In this document: one piece after another, positions 58,444 to 64,000 of the stretch
Position numbering within the stretch: the first letter of the stretch is position 1
Layout: each line of letters opens with the position of its first letter
NCBI RefSeq assembly: GCF_006438925.1
Contig: NZ_RCZA01000008.1
Span: forward strand, 125,126 to 189,125
Direction: 5' to 3'
Length of the DNA stretch: 64,000 nucleotides
Source: Pseudomonas mandelii
GTDB taxonomy: Bacteria; Pseudomonadota; Gammaproteobacteria; Pseudomonadales; Pseudomonadaceae
Position numbers and translations under genes: made by a program
The notes under the pieces: model-generated
What the model was told of the DNA's origin: nothing
Databases searched by the model: none
What the model saw: only the letters and a program-made list of their open reading frames with translations

Positions 58444-59727
58444 ATGTTGAACAAGCGAATCAGCCTGATCGCTCTGGGGATGTTGAGCGCTACACAGGTC
58501 ATGGCTAACGACCAGGCCGAATCCAAGGGTTTTGTTGAAGACAGCAGCCTCAAAGTGCTGCTGCGCAATGCCTACATCAATCGCGACAAAAAAGACGGTA
58601 ACGATGACCAGCGTGAATGGGGTCAGGCTGCCATCGGCACCTACACCTCGGGCTTCACCCAAGGTACCGTCGGCGTGGGCGTTGATGCCTTCGGTCTATA
58701 CGGCTTGCGTCTGGACCGTGGTAGCCACAGCGGTGGCCAAGGCATCGACTTCTTCAAGGAAGGCGACAGCGGTAACCCCGCCGGCGACCTGGCCAAAGCC
58801 GGTGGCGCGGTAAAATTCCGCGTATCCAGCACCGTTCTGACTTATGGCGACCAGATGCCGGTCCTGCCGGTGTTGAGCTACGACAACGGGCGTCTGCTGC
58901 CGGAAAGCTACACCGGCACCCTGATCACCTCCAAGGAGATCAAAGGCCTGGAGCTGAACGCCGGTCGCTTCACCGCCGAATCGCGCAAAAGCGCTGAAGG
59001 CCGTGACAGCGCTGGCCTGAAGTCGATCAACGTGCTGGGCGGTAGCTACCAGTTCACCGAACAGTTCAAGGCTGCGCTGTACGCCTCCGACGTCGAAGAC
59101 GTGTTGAAGAAGCAATACGTGAACGCCAACTACGTGTTCCCGATCGACAAGGATCAGTCCCTGACCCTGGACTTCAACGGCTACCGGACCAAGCTGGACG
59201 ATTCCTACGTTCGCGAAAGCGGTGCGACCGGCGACGACAACAAGATCTGGAGCCTGGCCGCCACATTCGCCACCGGCGCGCACTCGTTCACGCTCGCCCA
59301 CCAGCGCAGCACCGGCGACAGCAACCTGGGCTACCCCTACGGCGGCTACCAGAAGGATCAAGGTCGCGTCGGCGACGGCGGCAACACCATCTACCTGGCG
59401 AACTCCTACTGGTCTGACTTCAACGCCGAAGACGAACGCAGCTGGCAGCTGGGCTACGGCCTCGACTTCAGCACCTTCGGTATTCCAGGCCTGAGTTACA
59501 ACTTTGCCTACGTGCGCGGCGACAACATCACCACCTCCACCAGCGAAGGCGGCACCGAGCGCGAAATCTTCAACCAGTTCAAGTACGTCGTGCAAAGTGG
59601 CCCGGCCAAAGACCTGAGCGTGAAACTGCGCAGCTCGATCCTGCGTGTGTCGCAGAAATCGAGTGAGTACAACTCCAGCGGTAATGAAGTGCGTGTGTTC
59701 GTGGATTACCCGATCAACATTTTCTGA
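58444..59727 (+). CDS. OprD-family outer-membrane porin
   Basis: 427 residues. Signal peptide MLNKRISLIALGMLSATQVM with cleavage after VMA, then the OprD-type N-terminus GFVEDSSLKVLLRNAYINRD. GVGVDAFGLYGLRLD and AGRFTAESRKS are family segments, and the C-terminal aromatic end YPINIF fits an 18-strand barrel. Substrate-specific channel for amino acids, peptides or organic acids. Position next to aguBA matches the OprE neighbourhood of P. aeruginosa. AAGGAAAAGAAC precedes the ATG. Confidence 0.9.
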   Translation: MLNKRISLIALGMLSATQVMANDQAESKGFVEDSSLKVLLRNAYINRDKKDGNDDQREWGQAAIGTYTSGFTQGTVGVGVDAFGLYGLRLDRGSHSGGQGIDFFKEGDSGNPAGDLAKAGGAVKFRVSSTVLTYGDQMPVLPVLSYDNGRLLPESYTGTLITSKEIKGLELNAGRFTAESRKSAEGRDSAGLKSINVLGGSYQFTEQFKAALYASDVEDVLKKQYVNANYVFPIDKDQSLTLDFNGYRTKLDDSYVRESGATGDDNKIWSLAATFATGAHSFTLAHQRSTGDSNLGYPYGGYQKDQGRVGDGGNTIYLANSYWSDFNAEDERSWQLGYGLDFSTFGIPGLSYNFAYVRGDNITTSTSEGGTEREIFNQFKYVVQSGPAKDLSVKLRSSILRVSQKSSEYNSSGNEVRVFVDYPINIF

Positions 59728-59770
59728 TGATCGGTTGCGCTATCGAGGCCTGATGCAAGGCTGAGAAAGG

Positions 59771-59799
59771 AAAAGCCCCGACTGGTTCGGGGCTTTTTT
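59771..59799 (+). terminator. Terminator of the porin gene
   Basis: AAAAGCCCCGA and TCGGGGCTTTTTT stem with a short loop. Confidence 0.92.
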
Positions 59800-59949
59800 G
59801 TGGGCGCGATTTAGAGCTCAACGCGCTCAGCTATTTCCTGCGTTGAACCGGGACGGTTCTTGAGTAGGAAAGGGATCAGGCTGATATTCATCGCGCGCTC
59901 AAACGGTTGAAATATTGGGCGAGAAATCCAGCTGACTTTGGTTACTACC

Positions 59950-60237
59950 ATGGGCATATTGCTGAAAACTACAGTGCGTTGCCGCATTGATGAGGATTTG
60001 AAGGCGCGGGCTACTGAGGTCTTGGGTACTTGCGGCCTGAGCATCAGTGATGCCATGCGTCTTTTTCTTCGTCAGGTTGTAGCAACTCAGGGCCTCCCGT
60101 TTGAGGTACACGTCCCTTCGGAGAAGACGGCCCGCGCCATGATGGAAGCACGAGATATTCGCCAGCGGTTCGACTCGATAGACGACATGCTGAGGGACGC
60201 TGATGGTGAAATCGGAAAAAAAGCAAAAGCGCGCTGA
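59950..60237 (+). CDS. RelB/DinJ-family antitoxin, apparently orphan
   Basis: 95 residues. The ribbon-helix-helix N-terminus TTVRCRIDEDLKARATEVLG and the following SISDAMRLFLRQVVATQGLP then FEVHVPS are diagnostic of RelB/DinJ. The start MGILLKTTV is the usual family start. Normally a YafQ/RelE toxin gene overlaps its end. Here only a truncated toxin frame does, so the antitoxin is probably left without a working partner. Confidence 0.85.
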   Translation: MGILLKTTVRCRIDEDLKARATEVLGTCGLSISDAMRLFLRQVVATQGLPFEVHVPSEKTARAMMEARDIRQRFDSIDDMLRDADGEIGKKAKAR

Positions 60238-60301
60238 GCTGCCCAAAGTACGCACAAATAAGCAAATCACCGTGGAAACCGTGATCGTCGAAAAGCCTTA
60301 G
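60203..60301 (+). pseudogene. Truncated toxin remnant overlapping the RelB gene
   Basis: ATG at 60203 opens 32 codons, MVKSEKKQKRAELPKV then RTNKQITVETVIVEKP. The first half resembles the lysine-rich start of YafQ-type toxins found after RelB (KKRAELPK...). The catalytic core is missing. The overlap with the antitoxin (35 bases) is what an intact relB-yafQ operon would show. Confidence 0.5.
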
Positions 60302-60388
60302 AAAATCCGTAAACGAACAAAAATTTAAAACATGTTCGGATCTGTACTACTCTGAAGGCACATCCCTTTGCCCGAAGGAGTCCTTCCA

Positions 60389-60799
60389 ATGGCCACTTCA
60401 TCCTCCGTCCGCACCGCTCCCCAAGAGCTCGACACCCCGGAAGCCGGCCGTGTGGCGCTCAAGTTCTTCTTCAACCTGATGGAGCGTTGGGGCTGCACCG
60501 CCGAAGAACAGCGCACGCTACTGGGCAAGGTCGGCAACACCACCTTCTATAAATACAAACACTTGCCGCCCAATGTGCGTCTCCCTCACGACACCCTGGA
60601 GCGCATCTCCTACTTGATGGGCATCCACAAAGCCCTGAGCATCATCTTCAGCAACAACCGCGACCGCGCCTACAAATGGGTCAGCAGTCCGAACACCGCT
60701 GCGCCGTTCAATGGTCAATCCGCGTTGAGCTATATGCTGGCCGGCCGGGTGGTGGACATCGCTGACGTGCGTCGCTACCTCGATGGCGTCCGCGGCTGA
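60389..60799 (+). CDS. Xre/MbcA/ParS-family antitoxin of a RES pair
   Basis: 136 residues. Helix-rich N-terminal Xre-like domain (FFFNLMERWGCTAEEQRTLL, KVGNTTFYKYKH) and C-terminal DUF2384/MbcA-ParS toxin-binding domain (ISYLMGIHKALSIIF, NGQSALSYMLAGRVVDIADV). AAGGAG at 60375-60380 precedes the ATG. Its stop overlaps the toxin start by one base (TGATG). Confidence 0.88.
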   Translation: MATSSSVRTAPQELDTPEAGRVALKFFFNLMERWGCTAEEQRTLLGKVGNTTFYKYKHLPPNVRLPHDTLERISYLMGIHKALSIIFSNNRDRAYKWVSSPNTAAPFNGQSALSYMLAGRVVDIADVRRYLDGVRG

Positions 60800-61476
60800 T
60801 GGCCCCGGAAGTCGTGCTCCCCGAGTGGAACCGTGCCTACCGGATGATCAATAGCGCGTTCCCCCCGATCACCCTGTTTGAGGACGTACTCGACCCCGAA
60901 GACCTGCAAACCGCCTACGCCCTGGAAGCCCTGACCAACGACCGGTTGGTGCAAGAAGCCGGCGTGCTCTCCCGCGTGCTGCCCGAAGACCGAATCTCCG
61001 GCCCCGGCTCATCACCGGTCATGGCCGCGTTCACCCACATCGGCAAAACCAGCCGCTTCACCGACGGCACCTATGGCGTCTACTACGCCGCCAGCAGCCA
61101 GGCCGCCGCCATCGCCGAAACGAGCTATCACCAGGAACGCTTCCTCGCCGCGACCAACGAACCCGACATCGAGTTGACCCTGCGCACCTACGTCAACAAA
61201 GTCGTCAAACCGATGCACGACATCCGCCAAAACTATCCGGACCTGCACCACCCGAATCCTGACGCTTACGGGCCGTCACAAGCCTTTGCCCGGCAACTGC
61301 GTGAAACCTTGTCGTGGGGGCTGCTATACAACAGCGTCCGGCTGCCTGGGCATGAATGTGTCGCTGCGTTTCGTCCGCCGGCCGTGTCTATTCCGAAGCA
61401 AGGCAAGCACATTCGTTATGTGTGGAGTGCGAGCAGTCGGAAGATTTCGTTTGTGTTTGAAGTCAGCGAGGTGTGA
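60799..61476 (+). CDS. RES-domain toxin, NAD+-degrading
   Basis: 225 residues. The name-giving conserved residues are visible: R86 in KTSRFTDG, E107 in AIAETSYH and S179 in LLYNSVR, with GVYYAASS between. RES toxins of the Xre-RES type II family deplete NAD+. The pair is complete and closed by its own terminator, so it is likely functional. Confidence 0.9.
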   Translation: MAPEVVLPEWNRAYRMINSAFPPITLFEDVLDPEDLQTAYALEALTNDRLVQEAGVLSRVLPEDRISGPGSSPVMAAFTHIGKTSRFTDGTYGVYYAASSQAAAIAETSYHQERFLAATNEPDIELTLRTYVNKVVKPMHDIRQNYPDLHHPNPDAYGPSQAFARQLRETLSWGLLYNSVRLPGHECVAAFRPPAVSIPKQGKHIRYVWSASSRKISFVFEVSEV

Positions 61477-61486
61477 GCCGGAAACT

Positions 61487-61515
61487 AAAAAGCCCCGATT
61501 GATTCGGGGCTTTTT
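61487..61515 (+). terminator. Terminator of the Xre-RES operon
   Basis: AAAAAGCCCCGA and TCGGGGCTTTTT stem with loop TTGAT. Confidence 0.9.
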
Positions 61516-61531
61516 CTTGTGTGCGATTTGT

Positions 61532-61825
61532 TTATGGCGCGACGTTACTGGCTCGGTTGTTACCCGGTGCATCGAGCACCTTCGCTACGTCATCGATGAT
61601 CGCCTTACTCATATCCTGCAAAAAGTGCGACGCCCAGGCATGCCGGTCAGTGTCACGAACCATGGCGGCGTCAGATGCGAGAAGTTTGGCGATGTGGAGC
61701 AGATCGGAAGCGTGGGAGAGGGCTTTGATCACCGGGACACCGGCGTTGATGCGGAACAGTGGTTGGTTGCCGTGGAAGGAGAAAGGGGTGAGGCCGATGG
61801 TTTTCAGATCTTGGGGGTTGGTCAT
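61532..61825 (-). CDS. DUF3077 family protein
   Basis: 97 residues. LKTIGLTPFSFHGNQPLFRI and PVIKALSHASDLLHIAKLLA match the Pseudomonas DUF3077 family, small helical proteins of unknown function. GGAGGTG lies directly before the ATG at 61825; longer open frames upstream fall in the structured leader. The leader carries two inverted-repeat motifs also found upstream of the gene at 30445. Confidence 0.85.
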   Translation of the reverse strand: MTNPQDLKTIGLTPFSFHGNQPLFRINAGVPVIKALSHASDLLHIAKLLASDAAMVRDTDRHAWASHFLQDMSKAIIDDVAKVLDAPGNNRASNVAP

Positions 61826-61912
61826 TGGGCACCTCCGGTTTTTGGGCGGTGGTGGCGGGTGACCCAGTGTGGCAGTAGCGAAAATTTTGAATGGATTGCG
61901 GGCATGCATAAG

Positions 61913-61978
61913 GAGAACTCCGGTTGGTTCCTGCATCGAATTCGAGTTCTCAGGCCCGGTCGCTGAATTGGCAGCGAC
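61913..61978 (-). promoter_or_regulatory. Structured leader element of the DUF3077 gene
   Basis: On the minus strand: hairpin GTCGCTG CCAATT CAGCGAC (61959-61978), then GAGAACTC (61944-61951) and GAGTTCTC (61913-61920). Sequence and order are the same as at 30831-30978. Confidence 0.6.
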
Positions 61979-62055
61979 GGGTTGAAGGTAGCTGGAGGGG
62001 AAAGAATGCACAATCGTGGCTAGGTGGTGGCGTGGGTTGAAGGTTTTAGTGGTTT

Positions 62056-62089
62056 TTATGGCTGGGCAATAATTATTGCCCAGCCATAA
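62056..62089. repeat. Perfect 34-bp palindrome
   Basis: TTATGGCTGGGCAATAA followed without a gap by its exact reverse complement. It lies in the ~325-base gap between the DUF3077 gene and the small frame at 62151. The stem is GC-rich in the middle of each arm, but no T run follows, so it is not a typical terminator. Cruciform, operator or mRNA hairpin are possible. Confidence 0.9.
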
Positions 62090-62150
62090 TTTTCATAATT
62101 TGAAAAAGGCTTGTTGAGGCCTTGTCGACTTGCTGAAGAAGGCATCAGGA

Positions 62151-62336
62151 ATGGATATCGAATTGGATAAGTTTCAAAAGGATTTGCTGGAATCTGTACG
62201 CGAAATGAATGAGAGCCAAACGCTTCCAATCGTTGATGGGAGGCCGTTAACGAAGAAACGCATCGACTCGCCTATGTCGTCTCCAGCGACACGTTCTAAT
62301 AACGTGTCGCTGAAAGTGAAAAAAAGCGACACGTAA
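62151..62336 (+). CDS. Short antitoxin-like frame, probably truncated
   Basis: 61 residues from ATG 62151 (AGGA upstream). DKFQKDLLESVREMNESQT resembles the first helix of HigA/NadS-like antitoxins (DLLESVREM...). The expected helix-turn-helix does not follow; the remaining ~35 residues are low in pattern. An 11-bp perfect inverted repeat lies inside its 3' part. It may be a relic or a small unrelated protein. Confidence 0.35.
   Translation: MDIELDKFQKDLLESVREMNESQTLPIVDGRPLTKKRIDSPMSSPATRSNNVSLKVKKSDT
62285..62334. repeat. Inverted repeat AGCGACACGTT with a third copy
   Basis: AGCGACACGTT (62285-62295), CTAAT, AACGTGTCGCT (62301-62311), then AGCGACACGT again at 62325-62334. Confidence 0.85.
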
Positions 62337-62389
62337 CAAGACGGACTACATCAGAAGGGACTGAGTCCTACTGCAAAATCGCACAACGT

Positions 62390-62713
62390 CTAGCAGGCGT
62401 TAGCTTGTGAAATGACGATCTGAGGCAAAGCCCCGGCATCGTTGGATGGCAACGTAAAAGTCGTTCGAAAGCCGAGTTTATCCAGCATGTCCATCATTGC
62501 ATCGATCGTAAATTTCTCGATCTTGCCAGTGGTGAGCTCTGAAACGCGTGATTGGGTCACGTTCAACCTGGCTGCAGCCTCACTTTGTTTGAGGCCCAGG
62601 GTTTTGATGTAGTCAGTGATGAATATCGATAGCTCCATCTTCAACGCTTTTTTGCTAGCGACTTCGCTGTCATGCGTGACATGGAATGGGCTGTCGAAAA
62701 ATTGAACTGCCAT
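62390..62713 (-). CDS. Xre-family antitoxin-like regulator (HTH_37 type), orphan
   Basis: 107 residues. The helix-turn-helix is LGLKQSEAAARLNVTQSRVS then ELTTGKIEKFTIDAMMDML, with the DMLDKLGFR segment typical of the HTH_37/HigA-2 type antitoxins. These usually follow a RelE-like toxin gene, but the 220 bases upstream contain no such frame. AAGGAGGGAGG precedes the ATG. Likely an orphan regulator. Confidence 0.78.
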   Translation of the reverse strand: MAVQFFDSPFHVTHDSEVASKKALKMELSIFITDYIKTLGLKQSEAAARLNVTQSRVSELTTGKIEKFTIDAMMDMLDKLGFRTTFTLPSNDAGALPQIVISQANAC

Positions 62714-62933
62714 GAATGCCTCCCTCCTTTGAGTTATCTAAAATTTGCGATAAACGCAGGCTAGTCGATTGATCGTTTTTGATGAAAACGTATTGTGTCT
62801 GCGAGACATAACTCATTACACCAAGTAACTAATGATGTTCCCGCCCCCACCTTTATCCCCTCCAGCTAACTCCCTACATTGAACTCCAACGCCTACCCAT
62901 TCATTCCGAAGGGAAGGTCACTGGAGATTCCTC

Positions 62934-63155
62934 ATGCCTTTCGTAAGCGTTCGCATCACCCGCGATGGCGTTACCTCTGAGCAGAAAGCTCAGGTGATCG
63001 CCGAAATCACTGAAACCCTGGAACGCGTTCTCAAGAAGGATCCGCACCTGACCCACATCGTGATCGAAGAAGTCGACACCGATAACTGGGGCTATGCCGG
63101 GATCACCACCACCCAGTACCGCAGGCAGCTGGCAGAGGCGGAGGACAAGTCATGA
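62934..63155 (+). CDS. 4-oxalocrotonate tautomerase family protein
   Basis: 73 residues. The catalytic N-terminal proline is present directly after the initiator (MPFVSVRITRDG). VIAEITETLERVLKKDPHLT and HIVIEEVDTDNWGYAG are family segments. GGAG precedes the ATG. It overlaps the following DsbA-like gene by four bases. Confidence 0.9.
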   Translation: MPFVSVRITRDGVTSEQKAQVIAEITETLERVLKKDPHLTHIVIEEVDTDNWGYAGITTTQYRRQLAEAEDKS

Positions 63156-63808
63156 CCGCGTCCGTCTCCATCGATTTCATCTCCGACGTGGTGTGCCCGT
63201 GGTGCGCCTTGGGTGCGACGGCGCTGGAGCAGGCGATCGAGAACGTGGCCGGTGAGGTTTCGGTGGAACTGACCTACAAGCCCTTCGAGTTGAACCCGGA
63301 CATGCCGGCAGTCGGCGAAAAAGCGGTTGAGCATTTGATGCGCAAATATGGACGAACCGCCGAAGACGTCGCCGCCGGCAAGGCGATGCAGATCGAACGT
63401 GGCGCGGCCATCGGTTTCAAGTTCGATCTGGAGAAGCGCAGCCACTTCTACAACACGTTTGATGCTCACCGGTTGTTGATGTGGGCGTTGCAGGAAGGGC
63501 GGCAGGTCGCACTGAAGAAGATCCTGCTGCGCGCTTATTTCACCGACGGCCGGAACCCGAGCGATCGCGAGACGCTGGTGGGTCTGGCTGCTGAAGCGGG
63601 ACTGGATGCGGCGGCTGCTCAAGAGGTGTTGGCGTCCGGTGCGTTCGCCAAAGAAGTGCGTGAGCTGGAAGAGTTTTACCGCCAGCGCGGCATCAATTCG
63701 GTTCCGGCCATGGTGCTGAACGGTCGTCACCTGGTGTCCGGTTCGCAGTCGGTCGAGTACTACGAACAGATGTTGAGACAAATGGCGAAGGCCCCCGCCG
63801 AAGCCTGA
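63152..63808 (+). CDS. DsbA-family oxidoreductase, FrnE type
   Basis: 218 residues. Active-site CPWC at 15-18 in ISDVVCPWCALGA and the cis-proline in GINSVPAMVLNG. No signal peptide, so a cytoplasmic thiol oxidoreductase or isomerase of the FrnE group. Operon with the tautomerase and probably the following dehydrogenase, which suggests a detoxification role. That role is inference. Confidence 0.88.
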   Translation: MTASVSIDFISDVVCPWCALGATALEQAIENVAGEVSVELTYKPFELNPDMPAVGEKAVEHLMRKYGRTAEDVAAGKAMQIERGAAIGFKFDLEKRSHFYNTFDAHRLLMWALQEGRQVALKKILLRAYFTDGRNPSDRETLVGLAAEAGLDAAAAQEVLASGAFAKEVRELEEFYRQRGINSVPAMVLNGRHLVSGSQSVEYYEQMLRQMAKAPAEA

Positions 63809-63851
63809 TTACTTACTTTTTCAAACCATCATTTATTAGTAGAGGTTCATC

Positions 63852-64000
63852 ATGAGCAATTCGAAGAAAGTCATCGTTATTACTGGCGCCTCCCAAGGTC
63901 TCGGCGCAGGCATGGTCAAGGCGTTCCGTGATCTGGATTACAAGGTTGTCGCCACTTCGCGCTCGATCAAACCGTCCACCGACCCGGACATCCTCACCGT
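63852..64000 (+). CDS. Short-chain dehydrogenase/reductase, C-terminus cut by window edge
   Basis: 49 codons are inside the window. VIVITGASQGLGAGMVKAFR is the NAD(P)-binding TGxxxGxG motif of the SDR family. AGAGG precedes the ATG at 63852, and 43 bases separate it from the DsbA-like gene, so it is likely in the same operon. Confidence 0.85.
   Translation, partial: MSNSKKVIVITGASQGLGAGMVKAFRDLDYKVVATSRSIKPSTDPDILT

Noticed and set aside
59811..60056. Minus-strand frame ending near 59811 (product ending STQEIAERVEL)
   Set aside because: Overlaps the RelB gene on the other strand, has no ribosome binding site, and shows no recognisable domain; the last residues look helix-like, but this is not enough.
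1..64000. CRISPR arrays, tRNA or rRNA genes, integrases or transposases
   Set aside because: Looked for and not seen. The regular repeats present are paired REP elements between genes, not spacer arrays.

Overview
The window is a piece of a Pseudomonas chromosome, most likely from the P. fluorescens group. The evidence is the GC-rich Pseudomonas-style coding, the rimABK cluster next to ompR-envZ, the aguBA genes beside an OprD-family porin, and many copies of the short palindromic repeats typical of this group. Two REP families dominate: one with the core GTGGGAGCGAGC, the other GTAGGAGCTG...GGCTGCGATC. They sit mostly as head-to-head pairs between genes. I saw no rRNA, tRNA, intact insertion sequence, prophage or CRISPR array.

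Layout. 1-13.5 kb is rich in sulfur metabolism: cystine-binding protein (cut by the window edge), D-cysteine desulfhydrase, serine acetyltransferase, the tauABCD operon and gshA. A BCCT choline-type transporter, a hicAB toxin-antitoxin pair placed beside the tail of a dead LysR gene, and an aldo/keto reductase lie among them. 13.8-25 kb is core: a thioesterase, tex, ompR-envZ, rimABK, hslR (Hsp15), hslO (Hsp33) and pckA.

25-32 kb is the accessory part. An AT-rich two-gene unit (24987-27414) encodes a NA37/YejK-like nucleoid-associated protein and an unrecognised protein with a C-terminal membrane domain. It is followed by hipBA, an intact DUF1493 gene and a relic of a second one, a decayed HigA-type antitoxin, two paralogous small Pseudomonas proteins with long structured leaders, and an orphan stability-determinant antitoxin. 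The AT-rich pair is the best candidate for an undescribed system, probably anti-phage or conflict related. That function is inferred from base composition, neighbourhood and architecture only.

32-58 kb is again mostly core: a RecQ helicase, a hydroxyacyl-CoA dehydrogenase with a hotdog thioesterase, a glycine-zipper protein, an FdhF/YdeP-like molybdoenzyme with fdhD and a LysR regulator, a LysM/BON protein, yrfG-nudE-cysQ, dctBD and rfbC. A three-domain kinase/M23-like/class-III-PLP protein stands upstream of aguB-aguA, followed by a TonB receptor with a Fur-like site and a DsbA-like protein. A probable small RNA with its own consensus promoter and terminator lies just upstream of the OprD porin.

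59.8-63 kb is a second accessory patch: orphan RelB with a truncated toxin remnant, an intact Xre-RES pair, a DUF3077 gene whose leader shares two hairpin motifs with the leader at 30.8 kb, a perfect 34-bp palindrome, and an orphan HTH antitoxin. The window ends in a tautomerase / DsbA-FrnE / short-chain dehydrogenase series, the last gene being cut by the edge.
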